The notes under the pieces were generated by a model. That model saw only the letters and a program-made list of their open reading frames with translations, was not told the DNA's origin and did no database searches. Below, in pieces: positions 1-7,919 of a DNA stretch of 64,000 bases; the first letter of the stretch is position 1; each line of letters opens with the position of its first letter. Made by a program: the position numbers and the translations under genes. Location of the stretch: the NCBI RefSeq assembly GCF_000797445.1, contig NZ_JSWF01000044.1, positions 62,001 to 126,000 on the forward strand, written 5' to 3'. The DNA is from Lacinutrix jangbogonensis. Lineage in GTDB: Bacteria; Bacteroidota; Bacteroidia; Flavobacteriales; Flavobacteriaceae.

Positions 1-223
1 TTTTGAGTTGCGCCAGCCTGGTTGCTCAGCTTGTTTAGCAATGAACGACGATAAGATTCCGGAAGGCGAATATTGTGTGTCAACTTCGAATAGGAATTTT
101 GAAGGCAGACAAGGTCAAGGCTCAAGAACCATTTTGGCAAGTCCGTTAGTAGCCGCTGCAACAGCAGTTGCTGGAAAAATAGTAGATGTAACAAAAAATA
201 TTGAAACATTAGAATTCTCATAA
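1..223 (+). CDS. leuC: 3-isopropylmalate dehydratase large subunit, C-terminal end (partial)
   Basis: This is the last 70-odd codons of LeuC. With LeuD it isomerises 2-isopropylmalate to 3-isopropylmalate in cytoplasmic leucine synthesis. The frame is open to the left edge, so the start lies outside the window. The conserved [10 protein letters not shown] segment carries the last ligand cysteine region of the aconitase-type 4Fe-4S cluster, and it is followed by the family pattern [15 protein letters not shown]. The stop is one base from the leuD start, so the two subunits are surely co-transcribed. Nothing looks unusual in the visible part. Confidence 0.95.
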   Translation, partial: FELRQPGCSACLAMNDDKIPEGEYCVSTSNRNFEGRQGQGSRTILASPLVAAATAVAGKIVDVTKNIETLEFS

Positions 224-224
224 T

Positions 225-806
225 ATGGAAAAATTTACAACATTAACATCAAGAGCAATTCCTTTAGATATTGCGAATGTAGATACAGACCAAATTATTC
301 CTGCGCGTTTTTTAAAAGCAACTGATAAAAAAGGCTTTGGTAACAACGTGTTTAGAGATTGGCGTTATAACAAAGAAGGTTCTGAAAACACAGCCTTTGC
401 TTTAAACAATAAAAATTATTATGGAAGCATATTAGTAGCTGGAGATAATTTTGGCTGTGGCTCTAGTCGTGAGCATGCTGCTTGGGCTTTAGTTGACTAT
501 GGTTTTAGAGTAATCGTTTCTAGTTTTTTTGCAGATATTTTTAAAGGCAATGCATTAAATAATGGTTTATTGCCTGTTCAGGTAACCGCACCTTTTCTAA
601 ATGAACTACTAAATACCATAAAAAATAATCCGGATACAAAAATTATCGTTAATTTAGAATTACAAACGATTTCTGCAGGTGATAAATCTGAATCTTTTGA
701 CATTGATTCATACAAAAAAACATGTATGATTAATGGTTACGACGATATAGATTACTTGCTAAGTAAAAAAACAGAAATTGAAGCCTTTGAAAACGCACTT
801 GGCTAG
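225..806 (+). CDS. leuD: 3-isopropylmalate dehydratase small subunit
   Basis: LeuD is the small swivel-domain subunit that pairs with LeuC to form isopropylmalate isomerase. At 193 residues it has the usual length for the family. The signature [17 protein letters not shown] lies near residues 75-92, followed by the substrate-loop region [18 protein letters not shown]. The start ATG lies one base after the leuC stop, which supports both the start choice and translational coupling. The gene ends at a TAG that is directly followed by an 80-bp MITE-like repeat, so leuB sits 164 bases further on. Confidence 0.97.
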   Translation: MEKFTTLTSRAIPLDIANVDTDQIIPARFLKATDKKGFGNNVFRDWRYNKEGSENTAFALNNKNYYGSILVAGDNFGCGSSREHAAWALVDYGFRVIVSSFFADIFKGNALNNGLLPVQVTAPFLNELLNTIKNNPDTKIIVNLELQTISAGDKSESFDIDSYKKTCMINGYDDIDYLLSKKTEIEAFENALG

Positions 807-890
807 TTAGCGCGTTAATGATAGAACGGTATGTTTGAGCTTCTCGAAGAGAGCGAGTAGAGAAAGCCTGACCTTTAGGTAACGCCCAAA
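807..890 (-). repeat. MITE-like dispersed repeat, copy 1
   Basis: Read on the minus strand, this intergenic element begins with the 21 bases at 890-870 that are identical to 51620-51640 (TTTGGGCGTTACC then TAAAGGTC). It ends with a TTAACGCG segment that mirrors the GGGCGTTA start, giving short imperfect terminal inverted repeats. Internally TCTCTTCGAGAAG can form a hairpin. It starts immediately after the leuD stop and holds no gene. Similar elements are, to my recollection, dispersed in flavobacterial genomes; that part is memory and was not checked. Confidence 0.6.
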
Positions 891-925
891 AAATAAAATA
901 AATATAAAGAGATTTCCATAATTTA

Positions 926-945
926 CACTGAGCGCAGTCGAAGTG
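926..945. repeat. Imperfect palindrome upstream of leuB
   Basis: The 20 bases CACTGAGCGCAGTCGAAGTG form an imperfect inverted repeat (CACT at one end, AGTG at the other, GC-rich centre) in otherwise AT-rich DNA. It lies 25 bases before the leuB start. It resembles small dispersed palindromes of Flavobacteriaceae. A role as operator or as RNA hairpin in the leader is possible but unsupported. Confidence 0.4.
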
Positions 946-970
946 CGGAAACAAAAAAAATAAGTATAAG

Positions 971-2089
971 ATGAAATTAAATATTGCAGTTTTACCAGGT
1001 GATGGTATTGGTCCAGAGGTAACCAAACAAGCTATTAAGGTTTTAAAAGCGATTGCTTTAGAATTTGACCATACGTTTTTATTCAAGGAAGCTTTGGTTG
1101 GTGCAATTGCTATAGACACACATAATAACCCGTTACCAGACCAGACTTTAAAGTTGTGCAAAACGAGTGATGCCATCTTATTTGGTGCCATTGGCCACCC
1201 AAAATACGATAACGATCCTAGTGCAAAAGTAAGACCAGAACAGGGCTTACTAAAACTTAGAAAAGAACTAGGCTTATACGCAAATGTTAGACCTGTAAAG
1301 GCTTACGATACATTATTAGATAAGTCTCCTTTAAAAAGAGAAATTATTGAAGGCACAGATATTAGCATTTACAGAGAGCTTACTGGCGGTATTTATTTTG
1401 GCGAAAAGAAGCTTAGTGACGACGGAAATGTGGCTTCAGATTTATGCGAGTATTCTCGTGGAGAAATCGAACGCATTGCACATTTAGCATTTAAAGCTGC
1501 GCAAAGCAGAAGCAAGAAAGTGACATTAGTGGACAAAGCAAATGTTTTAGAAACTTCTCGCTTATGGCGAAAAGTAGTCACAGAATTAGGAACACAATAT
1601 CCAGATGTTACGCTTGACTTTTTATTTGTAGATAATGCAGCCATGCAAATGATCTTAAATCCAAAACAGTTTGATGTTATTTTAACCGAAAACTTATTTG
1701 GCGATATTATTAGCGACGAAGCTAGTGTTATTGGTGGATCTATTGGCTTATTAGCTTCGGCTTCGGTTGGAGACAAGTATGCAATGTTCGAGCCCATTCA
1801 TGGTTCTTATCCACAAGCTACAGGAAAAGGGATTGCCAATCCTGTTGCATCTATTTTAAGTGCTGCTATGCTATTGGAGCATTTTGAATTATTTGACGAA
1901 GCTGACTTAATTAAAGAAGCTGTAGACAAATCTTTAAAGCTTAATGTTATAACACCAGATTTGAATACAATTTACGATAACGTTTCTACTTCTAAAGTCG
2001 GTGATTTTATTGCAGATTTTATAAGCAACCCAAAAGATTCAAATCTTAATTTTACAAACATTCACTTAGGACAATCCACTATAATTTAA
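971..2089 (+). CDS. leuB: 3-isopropylmalate dehydrogenase
   Basis: LeuB oxidises and decarboxylates 3-isopropylmalate to 2-oxoisocaproate with NAD+, the third step of leucine synthesis. The N terminus MKLNIAVLPGDGIGPEV is the classic start of the family. Substrate-arginine segments (LRKELGLYANVRPVK) and YRELTGGIYFG follow, then the metal-binding DNAAMQMI and LFGDIISDEA blocks and the NAD-binding HGSYPQATGKGIANP. The length of 372 residues is normal. The stop TAA shares its last A with the ATG of the PEP carboxylase gene, so the two are translationally coupled. Confidence 0.97.
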   Translation: MKLNIAVLPGDGIGPEVTKQAIKVLKAIALEFDHTFLFKEALVGAIAIDTHNNPLPDQTLKLCKTSDAILFGAIGHPKYDNDPSAKVRPEQGLLKLRKELGLYANVRPVKAYDTLLDKSPLKREIIEGTDISIYRELTGGIYFGEKKLSDDGNVASDLCEYSRGEIERIAHLAFKAAQSRSKKVTLVDKANVLETSRLWRKVVTELGTQYPDVTLDFLFVDNAAMQMILNPKQFDVILTENLFGDIISDEASVIGGSIGLLASASVGDKYAMFEPIHGSYPQATGKGIANPVASILSAAMLLEHFELFDEADLIKEAVDKSLKLNVITPDLNTIYDNVSTSKVGDFIADFISNPKDSNLNFTNIHLGQSTII

Positions 2090-4668
2090 TGCCTATACAA
2101 CCCAAACTAAAACGTTTTAACCAAAATGTTTTATCGAAGTATCAAATATACAATAGTATATTTATGACACTACCTTTTGATACCATTACAAAAACAGGTA
2201 CCCTTTTACCGCTTTTTCATGAGACTTGCAAAAAAGGATTTGCAAAGCAAGACAACCCAACAACTATTGTTGATACGTTTTTTAAAAAATACCAATCGAG
2301 TCGTTCTCAAGAAAGTCAGACCAATTTATTATTTAGATTTATTCAATATATAGAACGTCAGGTAGTGTTGTTTGATGCCATTGAAGATGCTGCTTTTCCC
2401 GTGGTTAATAATATGGATGGTATTGGAACATTGCGTAGTTTAAAAGAAAGCGCAACAGCAGAAAACAAACTAGAAACACTAAAAGAATATCTTGAAGAAT
2501 TTAAAGTGCGAATTGTTCTAACTGCACATCCTACTCAGTTTTATCCTGGTTCGGTTTTAGGTATTATTACAGATTTAACCGCTGCCATTAAGGGAAACAA
2601 TTTGCTTCAAATAAATGATTTGTTAGCGCAATTAGGAAAAACACCATTTTTTAAAGATAAAAAACCAACACCTTACGATGAAGCCGTAAGTTTGATTTGG
2701 TATTTAGAAAACGTGTTTTATAAATCCTTCGGAACAATTTACGATTACATTCAGCAAAATATTTTCGATGGAGAACACATCGATAACGACATTATAAATA
2801 TTGGTTTTTGGCCAGGAGGAGACAGAGATGGAAATCCATTTGTTACTCCAGAGATTACACTTAAAGTTGCGAATAGATTACGTGAAACGATTATTAAAAA
2901 CTACTATCGTGATGCCAGAAGATTGAGAAGAAAACTAACTTTTGAAGGTGTAGAACATCGTATTGTTGCTCTAGAAACAGAGCTATATAAAATTATTACT
3001 AACGAGAAATCAAGCTTAACTTTAGAGTCTTTCACCTCAGAATTAAAAAGTATCAAACAAACGATAATAGACAAACACCAATCGCTTTATGTCACTGAAG
3101 TGAATAGTCTATTAAACAAAGTACATCTCTTCGGATTTCATTTTGCAAATCTTGATATTCGTCAGGATAGCAGAAAACACGAACAGTTTTTTAATGATAT
3201 GGTGAATACCATAATAGAAAATGGTAGCACTATATTCCCAAAGAACTATCATGATTTATCAGAAAACGAACAAGTGCAACTACTCTCTAAAGTTGAAGGT
3301 GAAGTGGATTTATCTTTAATTAAAGATGAAGAAACTTTGAAAGCTTTAAAAACGATGAAAGTTATAAAAACCATTCAAACTACAAATGGTGAGGTAGCTG
3401 CAAACCGTTATATAATTAGTAATAACCAAACAACTTTACATGTTATGCAGTTATTTGCAATGCTAAAATTAGTAGCCTTTCAAGATAAATTAACTATTGA
3501 TATAGGCCCTTTATTTGAAACCATTACAGATTTAGAAAACGCACCTCAAGTCATGGAAGAGTTATATACTAATCCAGAATATGCTGCACATTTAAAATCT
3601 AGAGGAAATAAACAAACCATTATGCTTGGTTTTAGTGATGGCACAAAAGATGGTGGTTATTTAATGGCAAATTGGGCAATCTATAAAGCAAAAGAAAACC
3701 TTACAACCGTTTCTAGACAATACGGGATTACTGTTATTTTCTTCGATGGGCGTGGTGGACCTCCAGCACGTGGTGGTGGGAAAACACATAATTTTTATGC
3801 CTCTTTAGGCCCAACAATTGAAGACAAAGAAGTACAATTAACCATTCAAGGTCAAACAATTTCTTCTAATTTTGGAACCTTAGATTCGTCACAATATAAC
3901 TTAGAGCAACTAGTTAGTTCTGGTATTTATAATAGTTTAAGCGATAAAAACTCAAACATGCTTGCAGAAAATCGAGAAGTAATGACAGATTTATCTGAAC
4001 GTAGCTATAAAGCCTATTCAGCTTTTAAAGCGCATCCTAAATTCATTTCGTATTTAGAGCACATGAGTACTTTAAAATATTATGCAAAAACTAATATTGG
4101 TAGTCGTCCTTCTAAACGTGGAAAAGCAGAGGGCTTGGTTTTCGAAGATTTAAGAGCCATTCCATTTGTAGGCTCTTGGAGTCAATTAAAACAAAACGTC
4201 CCAGGATTTTTTGGTGTTGGTACAGCACTTAAACATTATGAAGATATTAACGAGTTTGAAAAAGTACAGCATTTATTTAAAACATCAGATTTCTTTAAAA
4301 CACTAATTGAAAACAGTATGATGTCTTTATCTAAATCGTTTTTCGATTTAACAAAATACATGAGCGACGATCCTGAATATGGCGGATTTTGGAATGTTAT
4401 TTATAAAGAATACGAAACTTCAAAACGCCTACTTTTAAAGCTAACTGGTTATACAGAACTCATGGAGGAAGAACCTGCTGGAAGAGCATCTATAGCTGTA
4501 AGAGAATCTATTGTTCTACCATTGATAACGATTCAGCAATATGCCTTAAAGAAAATTCAGGAGCTAGAAAAAGCACCCGTTAGAGATGATGCTCAGATTG
4601 CTATTTACGAGAAACTAGTAACACGCTCTTTGTTTGGAAATATTAATGCGAGTCGTAATTCGGCATAG
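2089..4668 (+). CDS. ppc: Phosphoenolpyruvate carboxylase
   Basis: This enzyme carboxylates PEP with bicarbonate to oxaloacetate, refilling the TCA cycle and supplying aspartate-family carbon. At 859 residues it is close to the bacterial norm of about 880. Catalytic blocks are visible in order: the histidine motif LTAHPTQFYPGS near residue 145, WPGGDRDGNPFVT near 235, GFSDGTKDGGYLMANW near 515, and the flexible loop FFDGRGGPPARGGG near 555. The start at 2089 overlaps the leuB stop by one base. A second ATG at 2164 is less likely, because the preceding KRFNQNVLSKYQIYNS looks like conserved family sequence. It is followed by a hairpin at 4693-4722. Confidence 0.96.
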   Translation: MPIQPKLKRFNQNVLSKYQIYNSIFMTLPFDTITKTGTLLPLFHETCKKGFAKQDNPTTIVDTFFKKYQSSRSQESQTNLLFRFIQYIERQVVLFDAIEDAAFPVVNNMDGIGTLRSLKESATAENKLETLKEYLEEFKVRIVLTAHPTQFYPGSVLGIITDLTAAIKGNNLLQINDLLAQLGKTPFFKDKKPTPYDEAVSLIWYLENVFYKSFGTIYDYIQQNIFDGEHIDNDIINIGFWPGGDRDGNPFVTPEITLKVANRLRETIIKNYYRDARRLRRKLTFEGVEHRIVALETELYKIITNEKSSLTLESFTSELKSIKQTIIDKHQSLYVTEVNSLLNKVHLFGFHFANLDIRQDSRKHEQFFNDMVNTIIENGSTIFPKNYHDLSENEQVQLLSKVEGEVDLSLIKDEETLKALKTMKVIKTIQTTNGEVAANRYIISNNQTTLHVMQLFAMLKLVAFQDKLTIDIGPLFETITDLENAPQVMEELYTNPEYAAHLKSRGNKQTIMLGFSDGTKDGGYLMANWAIYKAKENLTTVSRQYGITVIFFDGRGGPPARGGGKTHNFYASLGPTIEDKEVQLTIQGQTISSNFGTLDSSQYNLEQLVSSGIYNSLSDKNSNMLAENREVMTDLSERSYKAYSAFKAHPKFISYLEHMSTLKYYAKTNIGSRPSKRGKAEGLVFEDLRAIPFVGSWSQLKQNVPGFFGVGTALKHYEDINEFEKVQHLFKTSDFFKTLIENSMMSLSKSFFDLTKYMSDDPEYGGFWNVIYKEYETSKRLLLKLTGYTELMEEEPAGRASIAVRESIVLPLITIQQYALKKIQELEKAPVRDDAQIAIYEKLVTRSLFGNINASRNSA

Positions 4669-4692
4669 AATACATACATCGTTTAACATTAC

Positions 4693-4727
4693 GACCTGTC
4701 AATTTATAAAATCCGACAGGTCTTCTT
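4693..4727 (+). terminator. Probable terminator after ppc
   Basis: Perfect 8-bp arms GACCTGTC and GACAGGTC enclose a 14-base AT-rich loop, followed by TTCTTAT. The U-tract is imperfect. The hairpin lies between the convergent ppc and amt genes and could end transcription from either side. Confidence 0.6.
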
Positions 4728-4806
4728 ATAAATAAAATTGAGATATTAACCAAAAAAACTTAAAGCCAAAGCCTTGAGGTTTCTCTAAATAAAAAATAAT
4801 TATAAA

Positions 4807-6048
4807 CTAATGTTCATTCAATCTAAAATCTGGATAAGCATCCATACCATGTTCATGAGCATCAAGACCTTCTAATTCCTCTCTTTCAGAAACTCTAATT
4901 CCTACTATTTTCTTCAATGTAAAAATGATTAAAAATGAAGATATTATGCAAAGTATCGCATAAGATACAACACCAATTAACTGGCTAAAAAATTGTGCGC
5001 CACTTGCCAATCCTCCAAAAACACCAACTGCTAATGTGCCCCAAATACCGCATACTAAATGCACAGCAATTGCTCCAACTGGATCGTCTAATTTTAATTT
5101 ATCAATTAATGAAACGGCAAAAACAATAATTACTCCTGCAATTGCTCCAATAAGAATAGCATCTGTTGGACTCATTTGGTCTGCTCCTGCAGTAATACCA
5201 ACTAATCCTCCTAAAATACCGTTTAAAAACATGGTTAAATCTAAGTTTTTATATTTTAAGAATGTAACCAATGCTGCAACCACACCTCCTGCTGCGGCAG
5301 CAAGGCAAGTTGTTACTAATGTTAATGATGTTAATCCTGGATCTGCAGACAATACAGAACCACCATTAAATCCAAACCAACCTAACCATAGTATTATAAC
5401 TCCAGCAGTTGCTAAAGGAATATTATGTCCCGGAATGGCTTGAGGTTTTCCGTCTTTATATTTTCCAATTCTTGCACCAAGTAAACAAACTGCAACTAAA
5501 GCCGCCCATCCACCAACTGAATGTACTAATGTAGATCCTGCAAAATCGTAAAATGGTGTTTCTAATGTTTGTAAAAAACCGCCTCCCCATTTCCATGAGC
5601 CAGCTATTGGGTAAACTAATCCTACATAAATGATTGTGAAAACCATGAAAGGTCCTATTTTCATGCGCTCTGCAACTGCTCCCGAAACTATTGTCGCTGC
5701 AGTAGCTGCAAACATACCTTGGAATAAGAAATCTGTCCAATACGTATACCCTTCATTATAAGCTAAATCTAAACCTCCAGCTGCTGTAAGTGGTGCATCT
5801 AAACCGAATCCTGCGAATCCTAAAATCCCCCAATCTTCAGATTCAAAACCTGGATACATAAGATTAAAACCTACTAAACAGTATAATAATAAACCCACAG
5901 TTATTATAAATATGTTTTTAAATAATATGTTTATTGTGTTTTTTTGTCTTGTTAACCCAATTTCTAAAAGCGCAAATCCTAAGTGCATAAAGAAAACGAG
6001 TGCTGTACAGATCATCATCCATACATTATTTGTTGTAAGTAATTCCAT
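4807..6048 (-). CDS. amt: Ammonium transporter (Amt family)
   Basis: This is an inner-membrane ammonium channel of the Amt/Mep/Rh family, 413 residues with about 11 hydrophobic segments. The twin pore histidines are visible as H176 in STLVHSVGG and H330 in AIAVHLVCG. The family block DFAGSTLVHSVGGWAALV is present, and the GW/GFNGGS segment lies near residues 223-231. No cleavable signal peptide is evident. The N terminus reads directly into the first membrane helix. The start is five bases after the stop of the PII gene, the classic glnK-amtB pairing, which implies gating of the channel by PII under nitrogen sufficiency. Confidence 0.96.
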   Translation of the reverse strand: MELLTTNNVWMMICTALVFFMHLGFALLEIGLTRQKNTINILFKNIFIITVGLLLYCLVGFNLMYPGFESEDWGILGFAGFGLDAPLTAAGGLDLAYNEGYTYWTDFLFQGMFAATAATIVSGAVAERMKIGPFMVFTIIYVGLVYPIAGSWKWGGGFLQTLETPFYDFAGSTLVHSVGGWAALVAVCLLGARIGKYKDGKPQAIPGHNIPLATAGVIILWLGWFGFNGGSVLSADPGLTSLTLVTTCLAAAAGGVVAALVTFLKYKNLDLTMFLNGILGGLVGITAGADQMSPTDAILIGAIAGVIIVFAVSLIDKLKLDDPVGAIAVHLVCGIWGTLAVGVFGGLASGAQFFSQLIGVVSYAILCIISSFLIIFTLKKIVGIRVSEREELEGLDAHEHGMDAYPDFRLNEH

Positions 6049-6053
6049 GCTTG

Positions 6054-6392
6054 TTATTTTAAAGTGTTTCCTCCTTTTTCTCCTGTTCGTATTCTGTAAA
6101 CTTCATCTATCTGTGAGACGAATATTTTACCATCTCCAACTTCACCTGTTGAGCCAGCTTCCAAAATGGCTTTTATGGTTACGGCTTCAAAATCGTCGTT
6201 TACAACAATCGACAAATAGCGTCTTTGTATATCGCTGGTGCTGTAAGACACACCTCTATAAACATGACCTTCTTTTTCGTTACCTAATCCCGTAACATCC
6301 CAATACGAGAAGAAATTAACACCTACTTCATGTAGTGCTTTTTTTACTCCAGAAAATTTAGATTTTCTGATAATTGCTTCAACTTTTTTCAT
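6054..6392 (-). CDS. glnK: Nitrogen regulatory protein P-II
   Basis: PII is a small trimeric sensor of 2-oxoglutarate, ATP/ADP and often glutamine status. Its length of 112 residues is standard. The T-loop segment EGHVYRGVSY ends in Tyr50, which aligns with the modified Tyr51 of enteric PII. The C-terminal signature GDGKIFVSQIDEVYRIRTGE is intact. The gene sits immediately upstream of amt in the same operon, so its main partner is probably the Amt channel. Whether the tyrosine is uridylylated here cannot be judged, as no glnD is in the window. A dispersed repeat lies directly upstream of the start. Confidence 0.95.
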   Translation of the reverse strand: MKKVEAIIRKSKFSGVKKALHEVGVNFFSYWDVTGLGNEKEGHVYRGVSYSTSDIQRRYLSIVVNDDFEAVTIKAILEAGSTGEVGDGKIFVSQIDEVYRIRTGEKGGNTLK

Positions 6393-6481
6393 GTGTTTAT
6401 ATTTATTGTTTATTTATGGTCACATGCTGTTCACAATTAATCATTTCCATTAGTGATTAAATGCTTCACATACTCGTTTCA
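6393..6481. repeat. 88-bp dispersed repeat, copy 1 (upstream of glnK)
   Basis: Directly adjoining the glnK start, these bases align with 61798-61884, which adjoins the start of a DUF1697 gene in the same relative orientation. The first 39 positions match at 33 without gaps, including a nearly identical ACATGCTGTT core. The alignment continues through ATTAAT, ATTTC and CGTTTC with about one gap. It fills almost the whole 102-base gap between the porin stop and glnK. Function is unknown. It may be a mobile-cassette remnant or a leader element. Confidence 0.6.
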
Positions 6482-6494
6482 TAATTCGTTTTAG

Positions 6495-7478
6495 TTAAAA
6501 TTTATATATAGCTGCAACTACAAAAGAACCTAAGCTCTTTGCAGCTATTAAATCTGTGTCAATAAATATATCCTCAGACCCACTGTCCAATCTTAATTCC
6601 GGCTTGATTATTAAATTATCTACTTTATAACTTCCTGTTAATGTCACTGCGAAAACACTTGTATCATCAACTACAAAATCACTCTGAGTTTGAAAGTATT
6701 CTCCTCTAAGTCCTAAACTAAAAGCTTCGCTTAAAGTATATTGCGGATAAAGATCTACTCCATAAAAACCTTCACTTTCGTTATTTGCATACGCGGCATT
6801 AATACCAATAAAGAAATCCTCAGTAGCATCAAAACCACCCGTATAATCTACCTCAAAACCTAATCCTGCGTCATCGTATAGTAAGTTGAAGTATTGATCA
6901 CCATAACCTAACTGCGCTCCTACTGCGTAACTTCCATCTGGATTGAACTCGGTAACATCTGTTTGATTAAAGACTCCAAGCATTAAGCTAAAGTCTTCAG
7001 ATAATGTAAAGTCTACTTTAATACCTGTGTGAGAAAAAGGCCCGCTTGAAAATAAATAAGACGTACTGTAATTAAAGTTTCCAACAGGAGAAATAACTTC
7101 ATACCCTAAAAAGGTGTTGAATTTTCCAAAAGTTAGTTTTGTACTTTCACTAATATTATAAAAAGCGAATAACTGATTTAACACTGTAGTGCTTGCCGCT
7201 TCTCCTCTTGGGCCAAAAACTAAATCTGCAACTGCTCCAACTTTTCCTTTTTCGAAACACGCAATAATATTCCCCATACCTAATGAAAATCCTGCAGTAT
7301 CTACAAACGAGGTTGCAGGAGCAATTTGATCTGTGTCATTTGGTGCAGTAAAATTGGAACGATGATATACATCTACACTACCTTCAAAGGCGAATTTCTT
7401 TTCTGGATTTTCGGCTGTATTTTGAGCGAAAATAAATGTCCATACTAATAACATAATAGTCAGTGAAATAGATTTCAT
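6495..7478 (-). CDS. Outer-membrane beta-barrel porin linked to ammonium uptake
   Basis: The 327-residue protein has a Sec signal peptide (MKSISLTIMLLVWTFIFAQ) and then alternating amphipathic strands rich in Tyr, Phe and Gly, ending in an aromatic residue (VVAAIYKF), as outer-membrane barrels do. The central VISPVGNFNYSTSYLFSSGP region resembles the conserved block of porins often found next to amt/glnK in Bacteroidota. It is the promoter-proximal gene of the porin-glnK-amt operon and lies divergent from gltBD. This suggests that it admits ammonium or small nitrogen compounds through the outer membrane. The family assignment is firm in type. The substrate is inferred from context only. Confidence 0.85.
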   Translation of the reverse strand: MKSISLTIMLLVWTFIFAQNTAENPEKKFAFEGSVDVYHRSNFTAPNDTDQIAPATSFVDTAGFSLGMGNIIACFEKGKVGAVADLVFGPRGEAASTTVLNQLFAFYNISESTKLTFGKFNTFLGYEVISPVGNFNYSTSYLFSSGPFSHTGIKVDFTLSEDFSLMLGVFNQTDVTEFNPDGSYAVGAQLGYGDQYFNLLYDDAGLGFEVDYTGGFDATEDFFIGINAAYANNESEGFYGVDLYPQYTLSEAFSLGLRGEYFQTQSDFVVDDTSVFAVTLTGSYKVDNLIIKPELRLDSGSEDIFIDTDLIAAKSLGSFVVAAIYKF

Positions 7479-7509
7479 AATTTGTTTGATTTTTGATTGA
7501 TGATGAAGT

Positions 7510-7517
7510 CAAACCTA
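7510..7517 (-). promoter_or_regulatory. Possible -7 box of the porin-glnK-amt promoter
   Basis: On the minus strand this reads TAGGTTTG, matching the Bacteroidota -7 consensus TAnnTTTG. It would place the start of transcription near 7504 and give a leader of about 25 bases. No good TTG-type -33 element is seen at the expected spacing, where a palindrome sits instead. That fits an activator-dependent promoter. An 8-base match can arise by chance in DNA this AT-rich. Confidence 0.4.
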
Positions 7518-7533
7518 TATTATATTATTTATA

Positions 7534-7552
7534 ACCCTGTAAAAAATAGGGT
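7534..7552. promoter_or_regulatory. Palindromic operator candidate, proximal copy
   Basis: ACCCT and AGGGT arms are separated by nine AT-rich bases. The centre lies about 39 bases upstream of the inferred porin transcription start, where a class II activator would bind. A second copy of the same architecture lies 53 bases further upstream. Confidence 0.45.
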
Positions 7553-7586
7553 GTAAATTGTAATTTTTATCATATTATATAATTAT

Positions 7587-7605
7587 ACCCTAAATAATTA
7601 AGGGT
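7587..7605. promoter_or_regulatory. Palindromic operator candidate, distal copy
   Basis: The same ACCCT-N9-AGGGT layout as at 7534-7552 recurs here with different loop bases. The centre-to-centre distance is 53 bases, close to five helical turns, so both would face the same side of the DNA. Confidence 0.45.
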
Positions 7606-7862
7606 TAATATTTTTTATGGTATTTTTATAAACATTTAACAATCTAGCATTTCAATATTCTTCATTTTTTAAACAATTCAATGCATTATTTTTAACAAAT
7701 ATTACTTTTCGCAAACGTTTTCGTAATAATTATGCCATTATTAATAAAATATCCTTACTACCTATTATGCATTATTCTTCTTTATAATTGCTAAATTTTC
7801 TTTTAGAACAGCCTTAATTATCGATATCGAAAAAGTGTTTCCTTCTTTTTTTTTATCAAATT

Positions 7863-7887
7863 ATTGCATCTATATTACAGATGTAAT
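7863..7887. promoter_or_regulatory. Inverted repeat upstream of gltB
   Basis: ATTGCATCT and AGATGTAAT form 9-bp arms with one mismatch, separated by seven bases. The repeat ends about 32 bases before the gltB ATG, so it could be an operator overlapping the promoter or a leader hairpin. No matching site was found in front of the other nitrogen genes. Confidence 0.4.
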
Positions 7888-7919
7888 AAGGTGTAAAAAG
7901 CCTTTAAATTTTCTGAATT

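Larger units (their letters stand above)
7479..7919. other. Divergent regulatory region, porin-glnK-amt / gltBD
   Basis: This 441-base gap contains no credible ORF. On the porin side it holds a -7 box match and two similar ACCCT/AGGGT palindromes. On the gltB side it holds an inverted repeat centred about 45 bases before the start codon. The middle part (7610-7860) is AT-rich sequence in which I see no further structure beyond homopolymer T and A runs. Confidence 0.6.

Noticed and set aside
730-1191. Minus-strand ORF of 153 codons over the leuD-leuB junction
   Set aside because: It is antisense to two certain genes and includes the MITE-like repeat; composition is not protein-like.
5036-5443. 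Plus-strand ORF of 135 codons
   Set aside because: It is the mirror frame of the ammonium transporter gene; its Pro/Ala/Thr-rich translation is a shadow.
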